A stretch of 64,000 bases of DNA, taken from contig NZ_JAGKTC010000004.1 of assembly GCF_017939625.1 (NCBI RefSeq), positions 62,001 to 126,000 of the forward strand, read 5' to 3'. Shown one piece after another: positions 49,369 through 58,823 of the stretch (its first letter is position 1; each line of letters opens with the position of its first letter). The translations under genes and the position numbers were made by a program. Below the pieces are notes generated by a model. That model was not told the origin of the DNA. It searched no databases and worked only from the letters and a program-made list of their open reading frames with translations. The stretch is from Pseudoxanthomonas helianthi. GTDB taxonomy: Bacteria; Pseudomonadota; Gammaproteobacteria; Xanthomonadales; Xanthomonadaceae.

Positions 49369-49466
49369 CGCGCGCAAACCCCTGCCCGCGGATGCAAACC
49401 GCTTCCGCGATTATCCGCAACGACCGTCGTGGCAGGCGGGACCGAAGCCCCGCCCGCCCTGCAACC

Positions 49467-50000
49467 TCAATCTTTCGCCGCCGGATGGTGCCCGATCCGG
49501 CCGCTCGCGTACGCCGCGTATACAGCGCCGAGCACGCTGCCGTAGGCCAGGTGCGCCACCACTGTCGCCCAGTTGCGCATCTGCTCGAACCACGGGAACA
49601 GCGACGTGGCCAGGTAGTAGTTCACCACGTACAACGCCAGTCCGAAGACCGCGCCGGCCACCGTATCGGCGGCGATCGAATGGCCCTTGCCGATGAAGGC
49701 GAACACCAAGGCATAAGCCATCGACAGCACGAAATGAATCACGATCGCGGCCAGCAGCACGCTCATGTCGAAAGTGTCGATCGGCGTCAGCGCGACGCTG
49801 CCCTGGGTCATGGCGGCAATCACCCGCGGCACCGCCCATGGACTGGCGCCCAGGAACAAGGGCATCAGGATCGCCAGCGAGGCCAGGTACACCAGGCCCG
49901 AAGCCAGGCCGGCCCACACGACCGCCCTGCCCGAGATGTGCGCCCCGGGTACGGTGAAATGCAACCCGCGAAAATGCAGACGTTCTGTAAAGTTGGACAT
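49467..50000 (-). CDS. Integral membrane protein of unknown function
   Basis: This 177-aa protein has four predicted membrane segments (about 27-50, 80-105, 113-132 and 146-164) and short ends. The loop FIGKGHSIAADTVAGAVFG joins helices two and three. There is no recognisable catalytic motif. It is convergent with greB and 111 bp from the iron-permease-like gene on the same strand. Confidence 0.75.
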   Translation of the reverse strand: MSNFTERLHFRGLHFTVPGAHISGRAVVWAGLASGLVYLASLAILMPLFLGASPWAVPRVIAAMTQGSVALTPIDTFDMSVLLAAIVIHFVLSMAYALVFAFIGKGHSIAADTVAGAVFGLALYVVNYYLATSLFPWFEQMRNWATVVAHLAYGSVLGAVYAAYASGRIGHHPAAKD

Positions 50001-50111
50001 GGACCCTCCTCGCGCGACGAGGCTGGCCGACTGCCGGAACGCAACGGGCCTTCGCGCCGCGCTGACGAAAATTAACCCACGTACACCGTTAATTCCTCGT
50101 CATCGGATCCG

Positions 50112-50537
50112 CTACGGCGCCGGCCGGTCAACCCCGGATTCGAGGTCCTGGCACAGGTCGCCGCCGGCGCGGGCGCGCTTCGCCAAGGCGATGTAACGGG
50201 CGCGGAAGGCCTCGATCTCGTGGTCTTCCAGCTCCTCCAGGTCGAGCAGCGCGTCGTGCGCATTGCGGCTGACCCGGATCAACTCGTCCAGCTTGATCTG
50301 CATGGCCTCGGTGTCGCGGTTCTGCGTGTTCTGGATCAGGAACACCATCAGGAAGGTCACGATGGTCGTGCCGGTATTGATCACCAGTTGCCAGGTGTCG
50401 CTGAAATGGAACAGTGGTCCGGTGACGCCCCAGGCGACGATCACGCCGAGGGCCAACGCGAAACACAGCGGACGCCCGGTGAAGCGTGAAGAAGCCTTGG
50501 CCAGGCGGACGAAAGCGCGATCGAAGGAAACTGCCAT
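50112..50537 (-). CDS. Low-affinity iron permease family protein
   Basis: This 141-aa protein has two membrane helices (about 22-42 and 50-70) followed by a soluble helical tail. The conserved FSDTWQLVINTGTTIVTFLMVFLIQNTQNRDT region is the signature of the Fe_perm_2 family. Iron transport is the name of the family and is weakly supported experimentally in bacteria. Confidence 0.9.
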   Translation of the reverse strand: MAVSFDRAFVRLAKASSRFTGRPLCFALALGVIVAWGVTGPLFHFSDTWQLVINTGTTIVTFLMVFLIQNTQNRDTEAMQIKLDELIRVSRNAHDALLDLEELEDHEIEAFRARYIALAKRARAGGDLCQDLESGVDRPAP

Positions 50538-50578
50538 GTCGCCACTCCTGCTAGGGACTGGCGACAGTATGCCTGCCG

Positions 50579-51937
50579 CTACGAAACGACGGCGAGGCCC
50601 GATGGCGCCTTCTTCGGCAACGCATCGCCGAACAGGTCGTGCTCATCGCTGTCGTCGATCCGCACGTCGACGAAGTCGCCCGGCTTCAAACCGAGCTCGC
50701 CGCCGTTCTGGATATGCACCAGCCCGTCGATCTCGGGCGCGTCGGCCTTGGAGCGCGCCACCGCGATGCCGTCCTCCAGCAGGTCGACCAGGCAGCGCTG
50801 CACCGTGCCGACCTTCGCCTCCAGCTTTTCCGCGCTGATCTGCGCCTGCGTTTCCATGAAGCGGGCCAGGCGTTCCTGCTTGACGGCTTCCGGCACTGGA
50901 TCGGGCAAGTCGTTCGCCGCCGCGCCTTCGACCGGCGAATAGGCGAAGGCGCCGACGCGGTCGAGGCGCACCTCGCGCAGGAAATCCAGCAGTTCCTCGA
51001 ATTCGCTTTCGGTTTCGCCCGGGAAGCCGACGATGAAGGTGCTGCGGATGACGATGTCGGGGCAGATCTCGCGCCAGCGGTGGATGCGTTCGCGGGTCTT
51101 GTCGATCGCACCCGGACGCTTCATCAGCTTCAGCACGCGCGGGCTGGCGTGCTGGAACGGAATGTCGAGGTACGGGAGGATCTTGCCTTCCGCCATCAAC
51201 GGAACGGTGTCATCGACGTGCGGGTACGGGTAGACGTAATGCAGGCGCGTCCAGATGCCGAGCTGCGACAGGCCCTCGCACAACGAACGCATCCGGGTTT
51301 CGTATTCGTTGCCGCGCCAGGACTTCTTCGCGTACCTCAGGTCGACGCCGTAGGCGCTGGTGTCCTGCGATACCACCAGCAGTTCACGCACGCCGCCGAT
51401 GGCCAGGCGTTCGGCTTCGCGAAGCACTTCGTCGACCGGCCGCGACACCAGGTCGCCGCGCATCGACGGGATGATGCAGAAGCTGCAGCGGTGGTTGCAG
51501 CCCTCGGAAATCTTCAGGTAGGCATAGTGCTTCGGGGTCAGCTTGATGCCGTAGTCGGGCACCAAGTCGACGAACGGATCGTGCGCCGGCGGCAACGCTT
51601 CATGCACCGCGTCCATCACGCTGGCGTAGTCCTGCGGGCCGCTGATCGACAGCACGTCGGGGAACTGCTCCCGGATCAGTTCGCTACGCTTGCCCAGGCA
51701 GCCGGTGACGATGACCCGGCCGTTCTCGGCCATCGCCTCGCCGATGGCATCGAGCGATTCGGCTACCGCCGAATCGATGAAGCCGCAGGTATTGACCACG
51801 ACCACGTCGGCGTCGTCGTAACTGGGCGAAAGCTGGTAACCCTCGACCCGCAGCTGGGTGAGGATGCGTTCGGAATCGACCAGGGCCTTGGGGCAGCCCA
51901 GGCTGACGAAACCGACCTTGGGCTGGGCAACGGACAT
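50579..51937 (-). CDS. rimO: Ribosomal protein S12 methylthiotransferase
   Basis: This radical-SAM enzyme adds a methylthio group to an Asp of ribosomal protein S12. The protein has 452 aa. N-terminal cluster ligands are C15, C51 and C80; radical-SAM ligands are C147, C151 and C154 (CNHRCSFC); a TRAM domain closes the protein. The opening [17 protein letters not shown] separates RimO from MiaB. Confidence 0.97.
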   Translation of the reverse strand: MSVAQPKVGFVSLGCPKALVDSERILTQLRVEGYQLSPSYDDADVVVVNTCGFIDSAVAESLDAIGEAMAENGRVIVTGCLGKRSELIREQFPDVLSISGPQDYASVMDAVHEALPPAHDPFVDLVPDYGIKLTPKHYAYLKISEGCNHRCSFCIIPSMRGDLVSRPVDEVLREAERLAIGGVRELLVVSQDTSAYGVDLRYAKKSWRGNEYETRMRSLCEGLSQLGIWTRLHYVYPYPHVDDTVPLMAEGKILPYLDIPFQHASPRVLKLMKRPGAIDKTRERIHRWREICPDIVIRSTFIVGFPGETESEFEELLDFLREVRLDRVGAFAYSPVEGAAANDLPDPVPEAVKQERLARFMETQAQISAEKLEAKVGTVQRCLVDLLEDGIAVARSKADAPEIDGLVHIQNGGELGLKPGDFVDVRIDDSDEHDLFGDALPKKAPSGLAVVS

Positions 51938-52017
51938 GCGTGGGCCTGCGGAACGAACGGATGACAGGCTGTTGATTATACGGGGGTTACACTGGTCGCC
52001 TCGCCCCGGAGCCGCCG

Positions 52018-52692
52018 ATGAACGACTGGATCAACCTGAAAACCGCCCGTGGACCGGTCCAGGCCTGGCGCGCGGAGCCAGCCGGCGAGCCACGCGGCGG
52101 ACTGGTCGTGGTGCAGGAGATCTTCGGGGTCAACGCACACATCCGCAGCGTTGCCGAACGCTTCGCCGGCGAAGGCTACCTGGTGCTGGCACCGGCCTTC
52201 TTCGATCTGGTCGAAGCCGATGTCCAGCTGGACTACGGTCCCGACGAGTCGTTGCGCGGCCGCGAACTGGCCACCGAAGTGGGCATGGACGCCGCCGTCG
52301 AAGTCGTCGCCGGCGCCGCCGAGTGGCTGCGCCGCGAACTGGGCGAAGCGAAGCGCATCGGATGCATCGGCTACTGCTGGGGCGGTACCGTCGCGCTGCG
52401 CGCCGCGCAGGTGCTGGCCCTGCCCAGCGTCAGCTATTACGGCGCGCGCAACCTGCCCTTCCTCGACCAGTCGCTGCGCGCACCGGCGATGTTCCATTTC
52501 GGCGAACAGGACCCGTCGATCCCGCCGGAAGCCGTGCAGGCGCACCGCGAAAAGCTGCCGAACATGCCCGTCTTCACCTATCCGGCGAAACACGCCTTCA
52601 ATCGCGACGCCAGCCCCGACCACTACGACGCGCCCAGCGCGAAGCTGGCCTTGTCGCGCTCGCTCGATTTCCTGCACGAGCACGTCGGATGA
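52018..52692 (+). CDS. Dienelactone hydrolase family protein
   Basis: This is a cytosolic alpha/beta hydrolase of 224 aa. The catalytic triad is C120 (IGYCWGG), D165 (FGEQDPSIP) and H192 (PAKHAFNRD), the pattern of dienelactone hydrolases with a Cys nucleophile. [14 protein letters not shown] is the family's oxyanion region. The real substrate in this organism is unknown. It overlaps the HIT gene by 4 bp. Confidence 0.94.
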   Translation: MNDWINLKTARGPVQAWRAEPAGEPRGGLVVVQEIFGVNAHIRSVAERFAGEGYLVLAPAFFDLVEADVQLDYGPDESLRGRELATEVGMDAAVEVVAGAAEWLRRELGEAKRIGCIGYCWGGTVALRAAQVLALPSVSYYGARNLPFLDQSLRAPAMFHFGEQDPSIPPEAVQAHREKLPNMPVFTYPAKHAFNRDASPDHYDAPSAKLALSRSLDFLHEHVG

Positions 52693-53093
52693 CGGAATTC
52701 GTCCTCGACCCCCGGCTGCAGGCCGACAGTGCCTTCATCGCCGATGGCCCGCTGTCGCAGGTGCGGCTGATGGACGACGCGCGCTTCCCGTGGCTGCTGC
52801 TGGTGCCGCGCGTGGCCGGCGCGACGGAATGGATCGACCTGGACGGCAACCAGCAGCGCCTGTTGCTGGCGGAAATCAACCAGGTGTCGAAATTGCTGCG
52901 TGGCGAGGCCGGCGTACAGAAACTCAACATCGGCGCGCTCGGCAACATCGTGCGCCAGTTGCACGTGCACCTGGTCGGCCGCCACGAAGGCGACGCCGCG
53001 TGGCCGGGGCCGGTATGGGGTAGCGGCGCGATGCGCAGGTTCGATGCGGATGCGCTGGCGGCCAGCGTCGAAAGCTGGCGACTACGCCTGTAG
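52689..53093 (+). CDS. HIT-family protein, incomplete His triad
   Basis: This 134-aa histidine-triad-fold protein belongs to a family of nucleotide hydrolases and transferases. The active loop reads RQLHVHLVGRHEGD with H92 and H94, but Val at the third triad position. The central His (the usual nucleophile) is kept. AWPGPVWGSG follows. Its TAG stop is made by the first bases of a palindromic repeat. Confidence 0.88.
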   Translation: MTEFVLDPRLQADSAFIADGPLSQVRLMDDARFPWLLLVPRVAGATEWIDLDGNQQRLLLAEINQVSKLLRGEAGVQKLNIGALGNIVRQLHVHLVGRHEGDAAWPGPVWGSGAMRRFDADALAASVESWRLRL

Positions 53094-53158
53094 GAGTGCC
53101 CTTCAGGGCGCGACGAGCGATTGCGAGGTGCAGGTCGCGCCCTGAAGGACGCTCCTAC
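53090..53158. repeat. REP-like inverted repeat (GTAGGAGYGCCCTTCAGGGC family)
   Basis: Arms at 53090-53114 and 53134-53158 are near-perfect reverse complements. It lies between the convergent HIT and dcd genes and supplies the HIT stop codon. It is related to 35321-35420, with a shorter loop. Confidence 0.88.
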
Positions 53159-53165
53159 AAGAGCA

Positions 53166-53735
53166 TCAGGTACGCGGCAAGGTGACGCCGGTCTGGCCCT
53201 GGTACTTGCCGCCGCGATCCTTGTAGCTGGTTTCGCAGACTTCGTCCGACTCGAAGAACAGCATCTGCGCCACGCCCTCGTTGGCGTAGATGCGCGCCGG
53301 CAGCGGCGTGGTGTTGCTGAACTCGAGCGTCACGTGGCCTTCCCATTCGGGTTCCAGCGGGGTCACGTTGACGATGATGCCGCAGCGCGCATAAGTGCTC
53401 TTGCCCAGGCACACCACCAGGGTGCTGCGCGGGATGCGGAAATATTCGACCGTGCGCGCCAGGGCGAAACTGTTCGGCGGGATGATGCAGACGTCGCTCT
53501 CGATGTCGACGAAGCTGCCGCTGTCGAAATGCTTCGGATCGACGATGGTCGAGTTGATGTTGGTGAACACCTTGAACTCGCGCGAGCAGCGTACGTCGTA
53601 GCCATAACTGGAGGTGCCGTAGCTGACGATGCGATGGCCGTCGGCGGCGGTCTTGACCTGGCCCGGCTCGAACGGCTCGATCATGCCGTGCTGTTCCGCC
53701 ATCCGCTTGATCCAGCGGTCGCTCTTGATGCTCAT
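53166..53735 (-). CDS. dcd: dCTP deaminase
   Basis: It deaminates dCTP to dUTP, the main source of dUMP for thymidylate in many bacteria. The protein has 189 aa, the usual length. The homotrimeric dUTPase-like fold shows [16 protein letters not shown], the active region [26 protein letters not shown], and the C-terminal [13 protein letters not shown] that closes over substrate. Confidence 0.97.
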   Translation of the reverse strand: MSIKSDRWIKRMAEQHGMIEPFEPGQVKTAADGHRIVSYGTSSYGYDVRCSREFKVFTNINSTIVDPKHFDSGSFVDIESDVCIIPPNSFALARTVEYFRIPRSTLVVCLGKSTYARCGIIVNVTPLEPEWEGHVTLEFSNTTPLPARIYANEGVAQMLFFESDEVCETSYKDRGGKYQGQTGVTLPRT

Positions 53736-53787
53736 GCAGGGGTTCCTGTGGCCGAAGCGGCCGTCGCGTGAATTCTAACCGAGTCGC

Positions 53788-54726
53788 TCAGACCAGCGAC
53801 GAGGCGATCGGCATCGGCGCGCGCGGCCGCTTCGCCAGCGCGTCCGCCAGCGCCCGCGCCGTCGCCCGGTAGGCCTGCGCGGCCGCCGAGTCCGGCGCGG
53901 CCACGACCACCGGCTGGCCGGCATCACCCTGCTCGCGGATCGACACGTCCAGGGGCAGCGAACCCAGCAGCGGCACACCGTATTGCTGCGCCATCCGCTG
54001 GCCGCCCCCTTCGCCGAACAGGTGCTCGGCGTGGCCACAGTTCGAACACACGTGCACGGCCATGTTCTCGACGATGCCCAACACGGCGATATCGACCTTC
54101 TCGAACATCTTCAGCGCCTTGCGCGCGTCCAGCGTGGCGATGTCCTGTGGCGTGGTCACGATCACCGCGCCGGCCACCGGGATCTTCTGCGACAGGGTCA
54201 GCTGGATGTCGCCGGTACCCGGCGGCAGGTCGACCAGCAGGTAATCCAGGTCGCCCCACAGGGTGTCGTTGAACAACTGGGTCAGCGCCGAGGTCGCCAT
54301 CGGCCCGCGCCAGATCATCGGCGTGTCGGGGTCGACCAGCAGGCCGATCGACATGGCTTCCACGCCGAACGCCCGCAACGGCTCGATCGACTTGTTGTCG
54401 GGACTCTCCGGCCGCCCGCCGATGCCCAGCATCGCCGGGACGCTGGGGCCGTAGATGTCGGCATCCAGCACGCCGACCTTCGCCCCCTCGGCCACCAGTG
54501 CCAGCGCCAAGTTCACCGCCGTGGTCGACTTGCCCACCCCGCCTTTGCCGGATCCCACGGCAATGACATTGCGGACGCGGGGGTGCGGAGAGAGGTTCGG
54601 TTGGACGGCATGAGCGGGTAATGGCACTTCGGCACCGGCAATTTCTAGGATCAGGCCGGCAATTTTAAGCCGAGCATCCGCCGGCCGACCGCTTAACAGG
54701 TCCCGGATGGCGTCTTCCATACGCAT
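53788..54726 (-). CDS. apbC: Mrp/ApbC iron-sulfur cluster carrier ATPase
   Basis: This P-loop ATPase holds and transfers Fe-S clusters in the cytosol. The protein has about 312 aa; two Met codons (54726, 54720) are possible starts. The deviant Walker A SGKGGVGKSTT, LLVDLPPGTGD and the cluster-binding CSNCG are present. The N-terminal MIP18-like domain is short. The gene is divergent from the DUF2147 gene and precedes metG as in many gammaproteobacteria. Confidence 0.95.
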   Translation of the reverse strand: MRMEDAIRDLLSGRPADARLKIAGLILEIAGAEVPLPAHAVQPNLSPHPRVRNVIAVGSGKGGVGKSTTAVNLALALVAEGAKVGVLDADIYGPSVPAMLGIGGRPESPDNKSIEPLRAFGVEAMSIGLLVDPDTPMIWRGPMATSALTQLFNDTLWGDLDYLLVDLPPGTGDIQLTLSQKIPVAGAVIVTTPQDIATLDARKALKMFEKVDIAVLGIVENMAVHVCSNCGHAEHLFGEGGGQRMAQQYGVPLLGSLPLDVSIREQGDAGQPVVVAAPDSAAAQAYRATARALADALAKRPRAPMPIASSLV

Positions 54727-54773
54727 CCGGATGCGGTATAACAGAGCCCAACCAACGTCCCTGGGAGGGGAAC

Positions 54774-55214
54774 ATGCGCAAGACACTGATCGCCGGCCTG
54801 CTGGCCCTGCCCCTGCTGGGTCTGTCCCTGTCGGCTTTGGCCGCCGACCCGGCGCTCGGTCGCTGGAAGACGCTCGACGACAAGACCGGCAAGGCGATGA
54901 CCGTCTCCGAGGTCTACATGGCCAAGAACGGCATGCTCTCGGCACGGATCGTCGAGAACCTGGGCCTGCCGCCGAACTGCACCGAATGCAGCGGCGAGTA
55001 CAAGGACAAGCCCTATGTCGGCATCGTCACCCTGTGGAACCTGAAACAGCAGAAGGACGGCAGCTGGGGCGGCGGCAATGGCTACAAGCCGTCCGAAGAC
55101 CGGCACTTCAAGGCCAAGAGCGTCAAGGTGGTCGACGGCGGCAAGAAGATGGAGGTCACCGGCTGCATCGCTGCCTTCCTCTGTCGCACCGCCACCTGGG
55201 TTCGCGCCGACTGA
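54774..55214 (+). CDS. DUF2147 secreted protein
   Basis: This 146-aa protein has a clear signal peptide (cleaved near SALAADP). The mature part is a small beta-barrel-type domain with GRWKTLDDKTGKAMTVSEVY at the front and CTECSGEYKDKPYVG, typical of DUF2147. A strong ribosome site, GGGAGGGG, precedes the Met. The function is unknown. Confidence 0.93.
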   Translation: MRKTLIAGLLALPLLGLSLSALAADPALGRWKTLDDKTGKAMTVSEVYMAKNGMLSARIVENLGLPPNCTECSGEYKDKPYVGIVTLWNLKQQKDGSWGGGNGYKPSEDRHFKAKSVKVVDGGKKMEVTGCIAAFLCRTATWVRAD

Positions 55215-55313
55215 GTCGTCGCTGCCTCACCAACGCGCCTCGCGACCCGGCCTTGCGCCGGGTCGTCTTTTTCCGGCGTGCGATAATCGCTTCTCCCCCG
55301 CCCCACCATCGCC

Positions 55314-57386
55314 ATGACCCGCACCGCCCTCGTCACCAACGCCCTGCCCTATGCCAACGGCCCGCTGCACCTGGGCCACATGGTCGGTTACATCCAGGCC
55401 GACATCTGGGTACGGGCGCGGCGCCTGCGCGGCGACACGGTGCACTACGTCTGCGCCGACGATACCCATGGCACGCCGATCATGCTGGCCGCGGAAAAGG
55501 CCGGGGTCACGCCCGAAGCCTTCATCGCCGGCGTCCAGGCCAGCCACGAGCGCGATTTCGCCGCGTTCGGCGTGGCTTTCGACCATTACGACTCGACCAA
55601 CTCCGCGACCAATCGCGAGCTGACCGAACTGTTCTACGCGCGCCTGGACGCGGGCGGCCACATCGCCCGGCGCAGCGTCGCCCAGTTCTACGATCCGGCC
55701 AAGGGCATGTTCCTGCCCGATCGCTACATCAAGGGCATTTGCCCGAATTGCGGCACGCCCGACCAGTATGGCGACAACTGCGAGAACTGCGGTGCGACCT
55801 ACGCGCCGACCGAACTGAAGGAACCGAAGTCGGTGCTGTCCGGCGCCACGCCCGAGTTGCGCGATTCGGAACACTACTTCTTCGAAGTCGGCCGCTTCGA
55901 GACATTCCTGCGCGAATGGCTGGCCGGCGACGTCGCGGTGCCGGGGGTCAAGGCCAAGCTGATGGAATGGCTGGACAGCGAAGGCGGCCTGCGCGCGTGG
56001 GACATCTCGCGCGACGCACCGTACTTCGGTTTCGAGATCCCCGGTGCGCCGGGCAAGTATTTCTACGTCTGGCTGGATGCGCCGATCGGTTACCTGAGCA
56101 GCTTCCGCAACCTGTGCGCGAGCACCGGTGCCGATTTCGACGCTTACCTGAAACCCGATTCGCAAGCCGAACTGCACCACTTCATCGGCAAGGACATCGT
56201 CAACTTCCATGGCTTGTTCTGGCCTGCCGTCCTGCACGGCAGCGGCCATCGCGCGCCGACGCGGCTGCACGTCAACGGCTACCTGACCGTCGACGGCGCG
56301 AAGATGTCGAAGTCGCGTGGCACCTTCGTCATGGCCCGCACCTACCTCGACGTGGGCCTGGAGCCGGAAGCGCTGCGCTACTACTTCGCGGCCAAGTCCT
56401 CCGGCGGCGTCGACGACCTCGACCTGAACCTCGCCGACTTCACCGCGCGCGTGAACGCCGACCTGGTCGGCAAGTTCGTCAACCTGGCCAGCCGTTGCGC
56501 GGGCTTCATCGAGAAGCGCTTCGACGGCCAGCTCGCCGCCGCCCTGCCGGCACCCGAAACCTACACGCGCTTCGTCGCGGCACTCGCGAGCGTACGCGAG
56601 GCCTACGAGCGCAACGATCCTGCCGCGGCAATCCGCCAGACGATGGCGCTGGCCGACGAGGCCAACAAGTACATCGACGAAAAGAAACCGTGGGTGCTCG
56701 CGAAGCAGGAAGGCGCCGATGCCGAACTGCAGGCGGTGTGCACGCAGGGCCTGAACCTGTTCCGCGTGCTGACCGCGGCACTGAAGCCGATCCTCCCGCG
56801 CACCGCGACGCAGGCCGAGGAATTCCTCGCCTCGCCGGTGTACGCCTGGGGCGACCTTGACGCGCCGCTGCGCGCGCACCGGATCAAGCCGTATGCGCCG
56901 CTGTTCACCCGCATCGACCCGAAACTGATCGACGCCATGACCGAAGCTTCGAAGGACACCCTCGCCGCAGCCCTCCCCGTGGGAGCGGCCACAGCCGCGA
57001 CAGGCAACAAGGCCGAGGCGAAGGCGAACGCGGCTGTAGCCGCTCCCACGACGGAATACATCGGGATCGATGATTTCGGGAAACTCGACCTGCGCATCGG
57101 CAAGGTACTGGCATGCGAATTCGTCGAAGGCAGCGACAAGCTGTTGCGCTTCGAACTGGACGCCGGCGAGCTGGGCAAGCGGCAGATCTTCAGCGGCATC
57201 CGCGCCAGCTACGGCGAACCGGACAAACTGGTCGGCCGCAACGTCGTGTTCATCGCTAACCTGGCGCCGCGCAAGATGCGCTTCGGCACCAGCGAAGGCA
57301 TGATCCTCTCGGCGGGCTTCGACGGCGGCGCGCTTGCCCTGCTCGACGCCGATGCCGGCGCGCTGCCGGGCATGCCGGTGAAGTGA
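55314..57386 (+). CDS. metG: Methionyl-tRNA synthetase
   Basis: It charges tRNA-Met. The protein has 690 aa. The HIGH-type motif [10 protein letters not shown] is near the start, the zinc knuckle CPNC...CENC in the connective domain, and KMSKS in the [11 protein letters not shown] loop. A C-terminal tRNA-binding EMAP/OB domain starts near [13 protein letters not shown]. The linker before it, about residues 556-579, is encoded by a REP-like inverted repeat. The last bases overlap rsxB. Confidence 0.97.
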   Translation: MTRTALVTNALPYANGPLHLGHMVGYIQADIWVRARRLRGDTVHYVCADDTHGTPIMLAAEKAGVTPEAFIAGVQASHERDFAAFGVAFDHYDSTNSATNRELTELFYARLDAGGHIARRSVAQFYDPAKGMFLPDRYIKGICPNCGTPDQYGDNCENCGATYAPTELKEPKSVLSGATPELRDSEHYFFEVGRFETFLREWLAGDVAVPGVKAKLMEWLDSEGGLRAWDISRDAPYFGFEIPGAPGKYFYVWLDAPIGYLSSFRNLCASTGADFDAYLKPDSQAELHHFIGKDIVNFHGLFWPAVLHGSGHRAPTRLHVNGYLTVDGAKMSKSRGTFVMARTYLDVGLEPEALRYYFAAKSSGGVDDLDLNLADFTARVNADLVGKFVNLASRCAGFIEKRFDGQLAAALPAPETYTRFVAALASVREAYERNDPAAAIRQTMALADEANKYIDEKKPWVLAKQEGADAELQAVCTQGLNLFRVLTAALKPILPRTATQAEEFLASPVYAWGDLDAPLRAHRIKPYAPLFTRIDPKLIDAMTEASKDTLAAALPVGAATAATGNKAEAKANAAVAAPTTEYIGIDDFGKLDLRIGKVLACEFVEGSDKLLRFELDAGELGKRQIFSGIRASYGEPDKLVGRNVVFIANLAPRKMRFGTSEGMILSAGFDGGALALLDADAGALPGMPVK
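56979..57049. repeat. REP-like inverted repeat inside the metG coding region
   Basis: The left arm GTGGGAGCGGCCACAGCCGC (56979 on) and the right arm ending 57049 are reverse complements with one mismatch over 21 bases. It is read in frame as an Ala-rich linker starting [19 protein letters not shown]. It belongs to the GTGGGAGCG group found between genes elsewhere in the window. Confidence 0.85.
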
Positions 57387-57823
57387 GCGGGTCAGCTTCC
57401 CTCGGTTCGGCGGACCTGGTCGAACGCCTGGACCGGATCCTGCCGCAGACCCAGTGCGGACAATGCGGTTTCGATGGATGCCGGCCCTACGCCGAAGCGA
57501 TGGCGCATGGCGAGGCCGGGGTGGACCGTTGCCCACCCGGCGGCGATGCCGGCGCGCGTGCGCTGGCCCGCGTGCTGCAGGTTCCCGCCCTGCCCTACGA
57601 CCGCAGCCGCGGCACCCACCATGCGACGGCTCCAGTCGCACGCATCGTCGAAGCTGACTGCATCGGCTGCACCAAGTGCATCCAGGCCTGCCCGGTCGAC
57701 GCGATCATCGGTGGGGCCAAGCTGATGCACGTGGTGATCGAACCGCTGTGCACCGGCTGCGAACTGTGCGTACCCGCGTGCCCGGTGGATTGCATCGAGC
57801 TGATTGCCGTGGGAGCGACGTAA
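57383..57823 (+). CDS. rsxB: RsxB/RnfB-like ferredoxin lacking the membrane anchor
   Basis: RnfB is the ferredoxin-like subunit of the Rnf/Rsx electron-transfer complex. The protein has 146 aa: an N-terminal four-Cys cluster motif ([17 protein letters not shown], with a later Cys in DRCPP) and two [4Fe-4S] motifs ([24 protein letters not shown]). The hydrophobic N-terminal anchor of usual RnfB is missing and no other rnf genes are in the window. The GTG start at 57383 overlaps the metG stop. It ends in VGAT, encoded by a palindromic repeat. Confidence 0.9.
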   Translation: MSGSASLGSADLVERLDRILPQTQCGQCGFDGCRPYAEAMAHGEAGVDRCPPGGDAGARALARVLQVPALPYDRSRGTHHATAPVARIVEADCIGCTKCIQACPVDAIIGGAKLMHVVIEPLCTGCELCVPACPVDCIELIAVGAT

Positions 57824-57874
57824 GTCGCGATGCTTTTTTTCGCGAAAGGCAATCGCGACTTACGTCGCTCCCAC
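57809..57874. repeat. REP-like inverted repeat (GTGGGAGCGA family)
   Basis: The left arm begins GTGGGAGCGACGTAAGTCGC at 57809; the right arm at 57853-57874 is its reverse complement; the loop has a T7 run. It lies between the convergent rsxB and TraB/GumN genes, could act as a terminator, and encodes the rsxB TAA stop. Confidence 0.87.
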
Positions 57875-57881
57875 GCCACGA

Positions 57882-58823
57882 TTATTTGCAGGTCGAGCAG
57901 ATCCGCTCGACCTTGTAACCCTTGGCCCGCAGCTTTTCTACCAGGCCGTCGGGCCCCAGCAGGTGCAGGGCACCGACCACGACGAGGGTGTCGCCAGACT
58001 TCGATCCGCTCAGGCGCGCTTCGATCTTCGGCAGCCAGGCTTCGTTGCGGGCGACGTCGATCAGGCGGTAGGTCTGCGGGGTCTTGGCGATCATCTCCTC
58101 GCGCATCGTGCGGTTGAGCCCCGCGACGTCGCCGGCGCGCCATTGCCGGTGCAATTCCATCATGTCCGCGACGCTCTTCTTCGGATCGTCGACGAATTCC
58201 TTGAGGCCGGCGACCTGCTCCTGCATCGGCGTCGAATCCAGCGCCGCCAGTTGCGCATCGATGGTCTCCAGCCCGGCCGTGGGCTTGTTCGCTTCGGCCG
58301 CGCGTTGCATCAGGTGCTGGTCGAGCCCCAGCTCCGGGCGGAAACCGAGCCGCTGGGCGATGCCGATGCTGATGGCGAGGGTGATGAACCATGGCTCCTG
58401 CGCCTGCATCGCCCCCGCCACGCCGCCCGACGAAGCGGCCAGCTTGTCCAGTGCGGCGTAGGTCGCGGCGGGCAATACCTGCTGCAGGTTCCTGCCGTCG
58501 GCATAGCCTGCGGCGGTGGCGAACTTGCCCGCCACGTCGGGCGCGGTCAAGGCGTCGGGCGACAATTCGAACAACAGCGATTCGGAATCCGCGAATGCGG
58601 CCTGCGTCTCCTTCGGCAACGGGTAGTCGTCGGTCTTGAGCAGGTGGAACGAACCCAGCAGGTAGACGCTGTTGTCGGCGTCGGACACTTTCCACAGCAA
58701 GGGGACCGGCGGCTTGGGCGCCGCGGGCGTGGCGGGCGCGTCTGCAGCCATCGCGTGGGCGACGCACAGGAATGCCGCCAGCAATGCGGCGGAAATGCGT
58801 CTTGCGGAACGAAGCGGCTTCAT
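57882..58823 (-). CDS. TraB/GumN family protein
   Basis: This exported protein of 313 aa has a signal peptide ending near AHAMAAD. Family motifs are VYLLGSFHLLKTDDYPLP at the front and LVVVGALHLLGPDGLVEKLRAKGY at the end. These proteins resemble erythromycin-esterase/TIKI-like metalloproteases; no enzyme activity is established for this member. The C-terminus ends in CSTCK. The Met at 58823 lies just after the DUF1684 stop, so the two are probably co-transcribed. Confidence 0.9.
   Translation of the reverse strand: MKPLRSARRISAALLAAFLCVAHAMAADAPATPAAPKPPVPLLWKVSDADNSVYLLGSFHLLKTDDYPLPKETQAAFADSESLLFELSPDALTAPDVAGKFATAAGYADGRNLQQVLPAATYAALDKLAASSGGVAGAMQAQEPWFITLAISIGIAQRLGFRPELGLDQHLMQRAAEANKPTAGLETIDAQLAALDSTPMQEQVAGLKEFVDDPKKSVADMMELHRQWRAGDVAGLNRTMREEMIAKTPQTYRLIDVARNEAWLPKIEARLSGSKSGDTLVVVGALHLLGPDGLVEKLRAKGYKVERICSTCK

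Noticed and set aside
49425..49460. GGCGGG ... CCCGCC hairpin between greB and the membrane protein as a terminator
   Set aside because: The stem is imperfect and no T-run follows on either strand; not strong enough to list.
31205..57874. The spread palindromic repeats as a CRISPR array
   Set aside because: Copies are far apart, of different families and without regular spacers.
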